From the NCBI GenBank assembly GCA_963662175.1, contig OY759215.1:22867079-22931078 (forward strand): a stretch of DNA of 64,000 bases, in the 5' to 3' direction. This document shows positions 21,190-32,901 of the stretch, piece after piece. A model generated the notes under the pieces. The model was not told the DNA's origin. It worked only from the letters and a program-made list of their open reading frames with translations, and made no database searches. The DNA is from Aradus depressus. Its lineage: Eukaryota > Arthropoda > Insecta > Hemiptera > Aradidae. Numbering within the stretch: the stretch's first letter is position 1; each line of letters opens with the position of its first letter. The translations under genes were made by a program, and so were the position numbers.

Positions 21190-23400
21190 TTAAATTTTAA
21201 ATTTTTGTTATATTTCTTTACTAAACTTTATTAGAGCTGTCATATTCCACGTTTTCTTCCAATATTTCATCATGAACATAGATCCATATGCATTTTCCTT
21301 CTTTTTTTTATTATTATATATTTTCTTGCTTTTGTAAACAATTTGCAAAGAAATGGATAAACTTCCCACTTATCCTTAGCAGAAAAAAAAAATCAAACTT
21401 TATTTTTAAATCGAAGGAAAAAAAACGGTCAAAAAAGTAGAATTGTTTTCTTATATAGGGCATGGGGCTGGTCCTAAGTAGGGAAGTTGATCAGGGAGGG
21501 TTAGTGGCGAGAAGCACGCAACTGGCCAGATCCTGGCACCACAGCCACTTTGATAACTAATTTACATCAAGGCTGGCCCCACTTATACAGTATCGAGCCA
21601 ACCTGCATGTCAACATTCACTCAGCCATCGCTCATATAGAATAAGGAGGAAAATGAGGAAAAGCCAAGGCCCCCTCTTGAAAAATTTCTTAAGAGCTTGC
21701 AACTACAAATACATTTCCAAAATCATAAACAATTACGACTGAAGTGTACAAAAAGCTGTTATTTTGAAAAAATGTTTTGGTAATCAAACTCATGGTATTA
21801 AAAAATATTTCGTGCCCCTTTTTTTATATTTTTTTCAAATTGTCATAAATTTGTGTAAGTAGTTCTGTATATCTTTTTTTTTTTCTTCATTATAACTATT
21901 AACTGTTTCAATGTCAGACATCTCTTAATTAACAGTATCTTCTTTTGTGGTAAATATGTTTTAAATTCTAACCTACACAGTTAATATAACTCATGCCCGG
22001 ACTATCACCTACTACCAGAGCGCTATTTCGTCACTCTGGTGAACATGAGCCCAATTCTACAATGAAAAGTCCTAAATTTTGCCTTCCCTGGTTTATTCAC
22101 CAACGTTAATGAGTACCCGACATTGTACAGGCTCGGGACCATCGCTTAACGTCCCATCCGAAGGACAGTGTGCTCAAGGTTTTTTCACCTCTCAGATAAA
22201 AAACTTAAGGTCCTAAAAAACCTCGGCCGGGTTTTGAACCCGCGATCTAGAACCCTAACTAGTAGAGAAACACGCTACCTCTGAACTACCGGCGCCCTAC
22301 AGTTCGGACTTTATTTTATTTATGTATTAATACTTTTTAATTATTATTATTATTAGTAAAAGGTGGTTGATAAAATTCATTGGCCTAACGGTTTTTTAAT
22401 ATGTTAAACAAAAATGGCCTTAAGGAAATGCTGCAATTTAATAATTAAAAACATTTTTTTAATGATTACATCGTGTTTGCATTTTATTATGGAGACGAAA
22501 ATATATTTGCATAAATGTAATATTGGATATATGTCGACACAAGATATATTATAAAAAATAAATAAAGGGAGACTGTAAGGCCAATGTAGTGTTGTTTATC
22601 AACCACTTTTTGCAATTGAAGTTACAACTGGTCTCTAATCAAGGACATACTTCCTCCACCAAAGAATTTTTTTTTTTGTTTGTATAGTGTGTGAGGGCCC
22701 CCACCAGCACATCCTATTGCCACCAGACCAGCCAGGAGCAGCCCACCTGGAAAGCTGTGATCTGATCCATAGGAAGTGGAGCGGCCAGACTGACCGTGGT
22801 CACAGGAAAGCGGCCTCTTAATCCAGGGTCACCCACCCCATCCCATGTCCAATAGATTCAGTCCTTAGTCTGAGAACGTGGAGACAAGGAACAGCGAAAA
22901 CAAGCAAAGCAACCAGAGTGCAGAAAAGATCCTCTAATTTCGTACAAAATTAGTCACTTTCCTTCGGCAATTCATTAAGCATGAGATCATGAGACGCCAT
23001 ATCAAAACGTTTGACATGCATAGTTGTGATCTGGGACCTTAAATTGGCATTTGACAGAATTTGATTTTGGATTACTATTTATGAACACTATATCTAATGA
23101 ATGTAGACTAACGTTGTTTTTCTCACATTGAAGAAAACTCTCTAAATAATCTATTTCTGACAGAAAATTAGGAATTGTGTGGTGATTGTTAATTTACGAT
23201 TGCCTGAAGGTTCACATGTATTCTGAACACCGTATCTCGGCTGTTGAAATTTCGTCCTTCTATTCCCCTCCTCTTCTGTTTGTTAACAAACTTGATCTTC
23301 TTTTTTACAAGAACAATGAGGACTCTCTGGTGAGTTCGACATAAAATTAAAGCGAGTCATGAATTACTTTCTTAGATTCATTTTTCGGGCTCCCCATACA
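21190..23400. other. non-coding, one SINE, one GC-rich patch
   Basis: Apart from the SINE-S copy at 21985-22300 I see no feature. A GC-rich patch at 22690-22910 (CCCCCACCAGCACATCCTAT, GGAGCGGCCAGACTGACCGT) stands out but has no convincing frame or splice sites. Confidence 0.4.
21985..22300 (-). mobile_element. SINE-S copy
   Basis: From ATAACTCATGCCCGGACTAT to ACTACCGGCGCCCTAC. The B box region reads GGGTTTTGAACCCGCGATC. The body uses the AAGGTTTTTTCACC form of the hairpin. Confidence 0.88.
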
Positions 23401-24118
23401 ATCTTCAATTACTAGTTCCTATACCGACCTAAAATGGGCTCTTCCCATCCTCTTGTCAACAATATTTCCTAGGCTCCTTCCTCTATCAAACCATATCTTC
23501 CCCAAACCCCTCCTACATCTTCCAAATGCTCCAATTTAATTCCGAAATCCACCAGAAAGTCACCAGATCCCGTCCCTTTGATCTTTATCTCCCTTCCCAT
23601 AGGACAACAACCTACCACAACTCCTTCCTTATCCAGGCTAACTCTCTCTGGAACTCTCTCTCCTTACTCTTCTTTCATTCAAGTCCCAACTTTTCCATTA
23701 TCTCCCAACTCAGCAAACCTTTGATTCCTAAGGCTGGCCCTATGAGATGGTTCTCGTCTTCCTAAAAGTCTCTCACTCCACTGGACAGATTGTCACTCTT
23801 CTGTTTCATCAGTCCAGTTTTTTCCAATTTATATATGTCATTATTGTTATCATGTTTCACATTATTATTCATACTTGTTTTGTTTTTTTGTCTTAATTAT
23901 TTTTTCACTAGTTTATTATATTGTTTTACTCATTGCCTGTTCTTAACATTTAATATTTATTCCTAGAGACCTCTTTTCTTTTCTTTTTATTCTTCTCAAC
24001 TGGTTGATACTTATATATTCTTGTTTATTTTTTATGTTATTATTCTTAGGGGACGTATGTCCCAGACTAAAGATTAATTTTCATTAATTCATTTCACTTC
24101 ATTCATTCATTCAATTGT
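23400..24118 (+). pseudogene. CR1/L2-like LINE 3' end
   Basis: The frame at 23526-23765 ends VTRSRPFDLYLPSHRTTTYH, then NSFLIQANSLWNSLS, and so on. This is the typical C-terminus of CR1/L2-type reverse transcriptases (R...Y..SF...A...WNSL). It is followed by a T-rich 3' UTR and ends in a short CATT/TTCA tetranucleotide repeat near 24090-24115, the usual CR1/L2 tail. The 5' part is missing. Confidence 0.65.
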
Positions 24119-24320
24119 TGAGCAAAGTTCGAAAAAAAACATTTAAAAAACCCGTGGCTTTCATTTATTATAGCTGAACAAAAGTTGGCAACATTGTAGC
24201 GATACTAATATTGAATACAATATAAATAGTGTAAAAAAAATTGAAATGATAATTTAGTTCAGCTTTGCTTCGAGAGTAAAAATTATATTTTCTTCATTTT
24301 CCCTTTATAAATCAATTTAT

Positions 24321-24381
24321 TTAAGCATTCAGCAGCAGGATTTCTACTTCTAGACCTTGCAGAAATTGTGCAAGTCTTGTC
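24321..24381 (-). CDS. possible last coding exon after the 25.1-kb exon
   Basis: An acceptor (TATATTTTTTAG) precedes sequence that continues either frame of the 74-nt exon. In the membrane-helix frame it adds RTRLAQFLQGLEVEILLLNA and stops at TAA 24321-24323, with AATAAA overlapping the stop. In the other frame it adds DKTCTISARSRSRNPAAECL and runs on to a stop at about 24286. No homology is recognised; the link is inferred from order, strand and phase. Confidence 0.3.
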
Positions 24382-25034
24382 CTAAAAAATATAATAAATT
24401 ACATCTTTTTCCTTTGTATCTGTTACAACACAGGACCAGCATAACTTGGTAATCCTCTTAGTAAGTGCACTCAAGAAGTCCCATTCCATTCTATTAGAAT
24501 AGAGAGAATACACAACATAGTTCCTACAAAATCCAACAGATGGCAGAGCCACCCGTATTCAATCTCCACTACACTAACTCAATTACAAGGTACTTTAGTT
24601 TTATAATAAGATTTTTGAATGATTTAATTGTACTAGTAAAAAATATATTTAATTATATCACTTAAAGTGAATCATTTCGAATTTTATGTACAGTTAGCAG
24701 ACATAACTTACATAATGTGATTGAACAACAGAATGTCATTGATTGAAGGTCCAACATACATATCCACTTTACTTGTAGAAAACTTTCTCTGTTTTGAATG
24801 ACATTGTGTATCTGTGAATTTTTGGTAAAAATTACCCCTACGGCATTTTGAAAGGGTTGTTTAATTAATTGTTTTCCGTCCATAATCTGGAATTCATATA
24901 TTTTCACTGATTGAGTGTTTCAGTGCATAGCAGAGAATCTGCTTGTTTTTTCTGCATTCATTAATTGCTTTATATACAGTACTAAATTGAGCAATTGGTT
25001 TCATGATTGTATGATCTAAGATAATAGTACCAAC

Positions 25035-25108
25035 CTGCAATTTCTCCTGAGCCAACACGCGAATACCGCAAGCAAACCAAAACCGGAAGCCACCACCAAA
25101 GTCAAAAA
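25035..25108 (-). CDS. putative 74-nt exon, possible transmembrane segment
   Basis: A long T tract ending TTTTCAG precedes this GC-richer block, which ends TTGCAG before GTTGGT, so both splice sites look real. Two frames are open. One reads FLTLVVASGFGLLAVFACW followed by LRRNCR, a textbook membrane helix with a basic stop-transfer end. The other reads FDFGGGFRFWFACGIRVLAQ followed by EKLQ, and stays open past the donor for about 45 more codons. The sequence alone cannot decide. It lies downstream on the same strand as the repeat-encoding exon at 27.8-28.0 kb, about 2 kb away, so the two may belong to one gene. Confidence 0.4.
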
Positions 25109-25419
25109 CTGAAAATTAAAAAAAATTAATTAATAACAGAATATGAATACAATGAATTATCATGAAAACTAAACTTTTGTGAAAATGTCAGAACCACCAT
25201 GATATTTATTACATGAAATACGTTAAAGTTTCATTTTCTACTTCTGAAGAGACATTTTAAAATGAAACACAGTTTCTAGTTTTCCTACAAACCATCATTA
25301 TAAGAAAAATAGTTACATTCTTGTTAGTGTATCAGTGTAAAGAAGTAAAAGTAATCAAAAAAGTATTCAAGTAATAGAAACAAACCACCCCCGCATTTGT
25401 CAAAACGTAGGCATAATGG

Positions 25420-25805
25420 AAGAGATTTTGACGAGTATGCCCAGAACTCTCTAAGAACGACATTTCATCATTAGTTATCAAATGGCAAGGAGGATTCGGG
25501 GGTAGCTTAACACTAAAACTCTAATAATTGACGTTGAAATGAATGGATTGACACGAAATTTCATATGTAAATTTAAAGCCCTATAAGGACGACATCTATT
25601 AAATGTCAGCGTAATCAGCAGAAGGGGTGGGGGATCAGAGATACCCCATATTTATTTAGTATGAGGATTCAGTAGTCATTATGTAAGTCAAATATTAAGT
25701 TTTTGTCAAAACGGTCGATTGTCTTTGGAGGGAGAGCGAAAAAGTAATTGATTAATTTATGTTGGGGAAGTACATCGCCGGGGATTCAACGACATTTTTT
25801 TTTTC
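25420..25805 (-). repeat. dispersed repeat family B
   Basis: AACACTAAAACTCTAATAAT, ATTGACACGAAATTTCATAT, AAAACGGTCGATTGTCTTTG, and end GGGGAAGTACATCGCCGGGG. Confidence 0.75.
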
Positions 25806-26061
25806 CTTGTTTTGCTATTTATTTTTTTGAATTTTTGTGTATTACGGTTCACACGATTTTTTTCTCCGGTTGAAGCTTCCGTTCAGATGCGAGAGAGACC
25901 GGAAACTGATGAGGCTTGACACAAGGCTTCGGTTGACTTAAACCTGGACAGAGGCTTGGAATGAAGCGAAAAATGATCCTATAAGTCGGCCTTTAAAGCA
26001 CCATGATAAATTTCGATTTTACTATGATATGTCTATATCACCATCAACAATGTTCTAATTT

Positions 26062-26350
26062 TTTCCTCCAACCAGGTACATTACCTCGGGTTCTACTTAT
26101 ATTGTAGACTGACGTGGAACCCACACACGCGACTTGAATCCACGTTATGGACTACTACGTAAACTACTTGGACCAACTGGGCAATGGACATAATTCGAGG
26201 ATCCCATAGCCATTTAGCCAAACAATCCAATATAAACCGTATCCAAGCTTTCCAGTCCAAATTCCTCCGTCGAATTTACCTCTGAATCCCATTCTGACAA
26301 TCCTCCACGCCGTCTGAATAGGAGATGGCGAGACCTTCTTAGTGAAATGT
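26062..26350 (+). pseudogene. jockey-like LINE fragment with internal deletion
   Basis: Motifs in order: VHYLGFYLYCRLTWNPHTRL, AKQSNINRIQAFQSKFLRR, then a jump straight to RRLNRRW-RDLL at the end. The middle (the region before HNDLNIP) is deleted and several stops occur. It is a dead retrotransposon. Confidence 0.65.
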
Positions 26351-27103
26351 AAACATTTCACAATTTTTTAAGAGCTGGCTGACTTCTCCCATCATGCGAC
26401 ATAGACTCTTATTCATATAAATATTTTGCACATTTGCTTATTATGTATAGGTACTGTATATAGATTGCAAATAAATAAAAGCACTATAATATGTAAATAT
26501 ATCTATGGTCACAGACTAGTTAAGTCGTAAAATGGCCAAAATGAGTTAAAATGTGATCATCTCCGAAGCCATCTGCGGAATGTATTAGAGCTCAGGGCTC
26601 TAATATATTCGGAATTATAAAGATGTGGGTTTCTTAGTATTTCGTAAAATTGTGTAAATTCTCGGTTAAATAAACTATATCTACTTCTTTGAGAAATCAT
26701 TCACGAGATAACTGCATTTAAACATTTATTCACTACGGCAGACAATTACAAGTGAAGAGGGTTTTTTCGGTTAAATCAACTTTAGAGAGGCAACATTCAC
26801 GAGCATTTCAAAAAGTGTGTAAAACAATTGAGTAAGTGTGGTCAATAATTAGGTAAGTGTTTAGGTAACTAAGGGAAAATCTAAGAAAGGATTAACAATA
26901 TTCATTTTCATTCACTCCTATAGATTTAGAAGGTATATGATTAATAATGATGCAAACAAAATTTATTTATTCCAAAAACTGAATTTACACGAATAATGCA
27001 AAAGTAAAAAAGTGCTGCCCTGAAAAGTTACGAATTTAGACTTACCAATTTATTTCCTGTGACCAGAGATATAAGGTAATAAAATATAAGATTTTTGGTA
27101 ATG

Positions 27104-27923
27104 AGGGTTACTATTAGATCTATAGTCTTCAGTAACTGTACTAGGGTTACTATTAGATCTATAGTCTTCAGTAACTGTACTAGGGTTACTATTAGACCTA
27201 TAGTCTTCAGTAACTGTACTAGGGTTACTATTAGATCTATAGTCTTCAGTAACTGTACTAGGGTTACTATTAGACCTATAGTCTTCAGTAACTGTACTAG
27301 GGTTACTATTAGATCTATAGTCTTCAGTAACTGTACTAGGGTTACTATTAGATCTATAGTCTTCAGTAACTGTACTAGGGTTACTATTAGACCTATAGTC
27401 TTCAGTAACTGTACTAGGGTTACTATTAGATCTATAGTCTTCAGTAACTGTACTAGGGTTACTATTAGATCTATAGTCTTCAGTAACTGTACAAGGGTTA
27501 CTATTAGACCTATAGTCTTCAGTAACTATACTAGGGTTACTATTAGACCTATAGTCTTCAGTAACTATACTAGGGTTACTATTAGATCTATAGTCTTCAG
27601 TAACTGTACTAGGGTTACTATTAGATCTATAGTCTTCAGTAACTGTACTAGGGTTACTATTAGATCTATAGTCTTCAGTAACTGTACTAGGGTTACTATT
27701 AGACCTATAGTCTTCAGTAACTATACTAGGGTTACTATTAGACCTATAGTCTTCAGTAACTATACTAGGGTTACTATTAGATCTATAGTCTTCAGTAACT
27801 ATACTAGGGTTTACTATTAGATCTATAGTCTTCAGTAACTATACTAGGGTTACTATTAGATCTATAGTCTTCAGTAAATATACCAGGGTTACTATTAGAT
27901 CTATAGTCTTCAGTAACTATACT
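27104..27923. repeat. 39-bp minisatellite, 21 copies
   Basis: A 39-bp unit is repeated head to tail 21 times: 820 bases, which is 21 x 39 plus one inserted base near 27808. Units are nearly identical and differ mainly at three sites. One is AGATCT versus AGACCT (14 versus 7 copies). Another is CTGTACT versus CTATACT. The last is a few single changes in edge copies. On the minus strand the unit reads S-T/I-V-T-E-D-Y-R-S-N-S-N-P, and the commonest variant site is silent there (AGA/AGG, Arg). The opposite strand is also open, reading RVTIRSIVFSNCT, with that site changing Ser/Pro; I regard that frame as the shadow. Confidence 0.97.
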
Positions 27924-27998
27924 AACCCCGTAGTACCGAATGACTGCTCTTCTACTGCTGCCTTCCGATGAGCTGTCACTTTTCATATCCCCTATCAC
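27804..27998 (-). CDS. putative exon running into a 13-residue repeat array
   Basis: On the minus strand a strong acceptor (TTTTTTCTTGTGCGCAG) precedes an open frame starting at 27998. It gives VIGDMKSDSSSEGSSRRAVI, then RYYGVS, then copies of IVTEDYRSNSNPS. The first part is unique sequence rich in Ser and charged residues. The rest is the beginning of the 21-copy tandem repeat. The frame stops at 27804-27806 because one extra base lies in the fourth unit; without it the same frame stays open through all remaining copies. I do not recognise the protein. A Ser/Thr/Asn/Pro-rich repeat of this kind would suit a mucin-like stalk or disordered region. The damage could be a real frameshift, a pseudogene mark or a base-call error. 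Confidence 0.45.
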   Translation of the reverse strand: MIGDMKSDSSSEGSSRRAVIRYYGVSIVTEDYRSNSNPGIFTEDYRSNSNPSIVTEDYRSNSKP

Positions 27999-28119
27999 CT
28001 GCGCACAAGAAAAAACACATTATTTGAATTATATCAAAGAAACATACAATCCATAGGGAGACAAAATTGAATTCATTCACATTTTCCTATAGAGGTTGAA
28101 AACTAAAATATATATATAT

Positions 28120-28470
28120 AAAAAAAAGTTGTCGGTGAATCACTGGGCATTGTACTTCCCTAGCTCGAATTATTTGTGATAAAAGTTTCCGCTCTCCTTA
28201 TAAACCTTTCTTTTTCTTTACCTTATTTAATTAAAAGAAAATTAGTAGGTGTCTTACATACGAATCCACATATATAATGTCATATAGAAAAGTTAAACTC
28301 TTTCTATTGGAAGCTTTTATTGGCAAATCTGTCTGAAAATTACGAGATTTCGTCCTTATGGGCTTTTGAATCCATAAACGAAATTTCGTATCGATTTTTG
28401 ATTCATCGGGAATTATTGTTATCTACATACACAAATGTATCGAATTTCTGATTAACTACATAACGTCACT
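28120..28470 (+). repeat. dispersed repeat family B
   Basis: Starts GTTGTCGGTGAATCACTGGG, has ATTAGTAGGTGTCTTACATA and TTCGTCCTTATGGGCTTTTG, and ends near CACAAATGTATCG. Confidence 0.7.
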
Positions 28471-28865
28471 TATTCTACGTCTAGCTGAGGAAGCAAAAAC
28501 GCCTGGTGTATGTACGTTTTCTGTTTTGTTCTGAACATGGTTACATCTGTCCGCAGCCTCTAAATGGGGAACCATTATTTTGAGAGAATGTAAGTGTCTT
28601 GCTATTTATAATCACGGGATATTGATTTAGAAACGCGGCAGGCTTCAGGTAATGTCAAAAAAATGAGGAGCTGCAGCCCTTCTATTTATTTGATTTGACA
28701 AAAACGAATTCTCGGCTCATTTCTTATCAGCTTGAGGACTGTCTGGAAGAAAGATTTTTCGTGCCTGGAATTGGTATCGTCCACACACCACAAAACGCCC
28801 GTCCGCCTCAAAATCGCTCGATGAGCGTCGAAGGTATAAATGTTAAATTTTTTTACAATTCTTCT

Positions 28866-29065
28866 TAGTTAGTTTTATAACTCATGCACGGGCTTTAGCC
28901 ATGAGCTCATATCGCCTACTACCAGAGCTCTCTTTCGTCGCTCTGGTGGGCTTGAGTCCGACTCTACTATGGTAATCCTAAATTTTGCCTATTTAAAATT
29001 TTATACACCTAATGTAGGGGCCTTTAACAAGTACCTAACATTATACAGGCTCGGAACCATGAAGG
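28866..29065 (-). mobile_element. SINE-S copy, head lost
   Basis: ACTCATGCACGGGCTTTAGC, TATCGCCTACTACCAGAGCT and ACAGGCTCGGAACCATGAAG mark the 3' two thirds; it then runs directly into repeat sequence. Confidence 0.8.
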
Positions 29066-29639
29066 TATTTTCACTGTCGTCCTTATGGGGTTCTCGACAC
29101 ACATATAACATATATGTGTTGACACATATAACATTTTGTGTCGATAGAGAGAGTTATTGTGTTCACAACACACACAAATCGTATAGGTGTGTATACGAAG
29201 TGTGGTATAGGTAAGGAAGTGAAAAACAAAAACAAAAAAAAAAACGTTGGAATGGCCGGTTTTAAAATGGAGGCTCAGTCAATTTTGATCTTTGTGGTTG
29301 TAAATTTGTTGAAATGACATAGAATTACGTTTTGTAGTAAATATTAATTTTAATGTAATATTTCCAAGGATTTGTGAGGCAGTGGGCTTCATATATACAT
29401 TTATTACACGATTCCCTATACTTCCTAATAATACCTAATACGATACTTGTACTAATAAATTCAGTAAATATTCATTAGAATTTAAATGTTTGATAAATAT
29501 GTTTCATAATTCTTCCGGAAAAGTCTTTTTCACAACGATATTTCGGGTCGTTCTTACATCCCTTTATTGGGTCACAATATGTGAAATATATATACGAGAA
29601 GGAGACCATTAAGCAAAGACAAGGACAAAAAAACCAAGA

Positions 29640-29735
29640 TTGGGAGTACGTTACATTAGTTAGAGATCTGCTGGCAGGGGTGCCACAAGGATCAATATTA
29701 GGCCCACTTAGTTCTCTAGGAGAGTAACTCCTGTC
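29640..29735 (+). pseudogene. reverse transcriptase remnant (AGVPQGSILGPL)
   Basis: A short stretch reads RDLLAGVPQGSILGPL, the conserved block of non-LTR reverse transcriptases just before the catalytic YADD region. The frame ends within about 10 codons after it. No YADD is seen. It may belong to the same ancient insertion as the RTE-like piece 400 bp downstream, but the frames do not prove it. Confidence 0.7.
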
Positions 29736-30163
29736 CTGCCAACCATACACACAAGCCGTAATGGAGAGTCACGCTCCACGCACCAACATGTTAGCAATGT
29801 CAACAGACATAGTCTTCTCATATGATTGGCAGAAGAGCTGGGGAGGGGGGCTTTAAGCAACTTCATTGTTGACTTTTCTGTTTCTGGGGGTTACCATTTT
29901 TAAAATAAATCAGGTCTCCCCGACATAAACGAAAATATAAAGAGCTTTACAGCCTAGATTTAGAGATTTTAAAGATATTTTGTAAATTTCTACAATTCAG
30001 GAACATTAAAAGTATTCGGATTCAAATTACGCTTTCTTAAAGTTTCGACTCCAACGAATCGTGCCAATCAGCGAAGTATGAGAGTTTAGCGAACGCATCG
30101 TCACAACAAAAACTCCACACGGAACTGAACTAGACTGATGAAAATTTTAATTGTTGATTCAAG

Positions 30164-30597
30164 ACTCTTGTGAGGCCAGTGCTGACATACGGGTCGGAGA
30201 CGTGGACCCTCACCGTGGAGGAAGATAGCGTCTTGACATCTTCGAGAGAAGAATACTCCACAGAATCATCATTCCTACCCAGGAGGAGGGCGTCTGGCGC
30301 ATCGGAAACAACCAGGAGTTGTATGCACTCTATACAAAGCCAAAATTGTTGCACTGGATTAGAGTTGCCAGACTCCGTTGGGCTGGACACGTAAGACAGA
30401 TAGACGAGGACCTTATACCCAGGAAACTCGTGAATGTGACACCGGAGGATAGAAGAAGAGTGGGACGACCCAGAAGAAGATGGCTGGAGACCGTGAACAG
30501 AGACGCAAGACGGTTTGGTGCTGTGGGCTGGTGGAGACTGGCCCAGGACAGAGCTACATGGGGACATTTCCTGTACAAGGCTCTTGACGAGCTGTAG
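30164..30597 (+). pseudogene. RTE-like LINE C-terminus, frameshifted
   Basis: The first frame gives TLVRPVLTYGSETWTLTVEE. After a one-base shift near 30230 it continues DIFERRILHRIIIPTQEEGV, then the diagnostic RVARLRWAGHVRQIDED, then GRPRRRWLETVNRDARRFG, and a stop at 30595-30597. YGSETW and RWAGHV...GRPRRRW mark the C-terminal domain of RTE/BovB-type retrotransposons. Only one frameshift breaks the last 140 codons, so this copy is moderately young. Confidence 0.85.
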
Positions 30598-30759
30598 CGC
30601 CTATGATGATGATTTAAATTTGTTTCAATTATTTTGCTACAACGTACTAATATTTTGTGTATGGCACCTGATTGTTAGCTATTAAGTTTAATTAAACTTA
30701 AACTAAAAATATGATTGTGAAATGTAAACTATTGTTTTATTATCTCGGTCGTGTTAATT

Positions 30760-30960
30760 GTCTCAATTTCATCAGATTTTGTCCAATATCTAACCAGATT
30801 TATTTAGATTTTAGGATATGTGTTATCTCATCTCACATTTCAAGTTCATAGCTATAATCATTTCTGCGTTAGAGTGCCCACAAAGTTCCCATCACATACA
30901 CGCAAAAATGGTCAAAATATTTTCAGGAAACCTAAATTTCTCTTCCAGACAAAATGCTAA
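30760..30960 (-). repeat. family C, left part reversed
   Basis: TTTTGTCCAATATCTAACCA, TTCATAGCTATAATCATTTC, CCCATCACATACACGCAAAA and AATGGTCAAAATATTTTCAG. Confidence 0.6.
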
Positions 30961-32017
30961 TTTAATATGAAATTCAGTAATGTGACAGTCTTTTAAAACT
31001 TTATAAAGAGTTTTTTTATCCTGTAGAGTTTTGTTGTGGATTATGTTATGGTTATGGGTTGTGCTGGAGAAATCTGTAGGAAGTCCAACACTGATGTAGG
31101 AAAGTTTCTTGGCAACTAGATTGCCGGATAGTTCAGAGCCCTCTGTAGACTGTGTACTTGTAAAATTTCATTTAAAACAATGGCCTGCAGATGTAAACTT
31201 TGAAGTGTATAAGCAGAGCACTGTGCTTTGTATGGGGTGAACTTTGAAGTTGCGAGGATTAGTCAGCCTTGGTTGGAGGACGCACAGTGATCTAAGAAGC
31301 AACTTCAACTGGCCAACAGCAACAACCTCCATAGTCTTATTTAAATGAAAATTATTAACTATATAACGATATAACAAAATAATCCGACTCTTTTAACTCA
31401 AAATTTCAGAGTGGGGAGTAAATATTTTTAATTGACGTGGTCAGAATTAAAGTGGTCTAATTGACATTTTTAAAACTTTGAAGAAACTGTGCATTAAGTT
31501 CATAACTGATTTTAAAAACCTATAATTTATCGAAACCGGAAATATTTTGTCTTCTGCTTATTTGGTGAAAGTTGCTGTTAGCAAACCATAAAATTGAATA
31601 AAAATCTTAATTTCAAGGTCACTGACTAACTTTACAATGAACTAAGCTGTCTGAAATATACATCAGTTGGTTCACAATACTTATGTCTGATTCTTAGTTC
31701 GAGAAAAATGTTCACCTACAGTGAAATAGTCAACATGGTTAGTGTCAAAGGCGAGTGTCATTAAAATGTTCGCGGAAGGACCTACCGACCCTACTAGAAG
31801 ATTTCCCGCTAGATGTATGAGTGAAAAAAGGCGATATTCCCAAAACTCGCTGATCAAATAAAACTTCAACAGAAGTTGAGTCGAAATATCAGTATATGTT
31901 TAGAAGATATAAAGAATGATGGAAATGATTCATACAAGTTAAATGAAAAGTGGTTTAAAAAAAAAACTTTATTTAATAATAAAAACATCTCATTACTTAT
32001 CACTAATATATTAATTA

Positions 32018-32250
32018 GGTCGTTGCTAGCTCAGTGGTAGCATGCTAGCCTACTCAAGTTATATAAAAGATAGCCGGCCGAGGTTTTTTATCTACAAGAT
32101 GAAAAAACCTTGAGCATGCCACCCTTCGGATAGGACGTTAAGCGATAGCCCTGAGCTTGTACAATGTCAGGTAATCGTAAAAGACCCCTACCCTAGGCGA
32201 ATAAAAATTTAGGGTAGGCAAAATTTAGAGCTCCAGTAGTATCCTCGAGT
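32018..32250 (+). mobile_element. SINE-S copy, tail replaced by a LINE fragment
   Basis: The head GCTAGCTCAGTGGTAGCATG is intact but the B box is degraded. The body runs to GCAAAATTTAGAGCTCCAGT and is then broken by the CR1-like piece. Confidence 0.8.
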
Positions 32251-32590
32251 ATTAATATTTTCAGACTTCAGAAAAAAGCATTAAGAATTATAAACAATAT
32301 TACTCAAAGAACAAGCTGCAGAGAAATATTTAAACATCTTAAAATTCTGCCTTTGTCGTTGCTGTTTATAATTGAAATATTAATGGTTATTAGGAAAAAT
32401 AGAAATATTTTCCATCTCAACAATACAAGTCACGATTACGATATCAGGAAGAAAGAAGACTTTCGAATAACTAAACATTGCTCTTCTCTTTTTGAAAGAA
32501 GTATAACTCATAAAGGAATTAATTAATTTAATGCCCTTCCCCACTTCTTGAAGTCAAAAGATACAATAAAAAAAATGTAAATATCAACTA
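32243..32590 (+). pseudogene. CR1-like LINE C-terminus
   Basis: One frame reads VFRLQKKALRIINNITQRTS, then CREIFKHLKILPLSLLFI, then NNTSHDYDIRKKEDFRITKH, then SLFERSITHKGI. LQKKALRII, the H.Y.IR block and SLFE are typical of CR1-group reverse transcriptase ends. The junction with the preceding SINE-S copy at about 32250 is abrupt. Confidence 0.7.
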
Positions 32591-32901
32591 AAAATGTTCA
32601 TGTTAGAGGAAACCCTTTACACGGAAACGGAATTTTATTCTCACTGTTCAAAAAGAATAATATAATCACAATAAAGAATCGTGTTTCATATCCAAAAACA
32701 TTATTGGATACAAAGCTTTCATTTTTATTTTTTGGGCAGAGTTCTTACACACCTTAAAGGTCAGTCCAATGTACGTTATAGTTTTATTTATTCATTTATA
32801 ATTTTTTATTTATTTTGACTTTTTTATACATTCATTTATAATTGATTAATCTATATATATATATATATATATATATTATTTTTCATATATTGTTATAATT
32901 A

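Noticed and set aside
27095..27820. Plus-strand 241-codon frame RVTIRSIVFSNCT x 18
   Set aside because: It is the antisense reading of the 39-bp minisatellite. The commonest variant is silent only on the minus strand, and the minus strand has the splice acceptor.
30130..30567. Minus-strand 145-codon frame opposite the RTE remnant
   Set aside because: The plus strand carries the RWAGHV...GRPRRRW motifs; the minus frame is its shadow.
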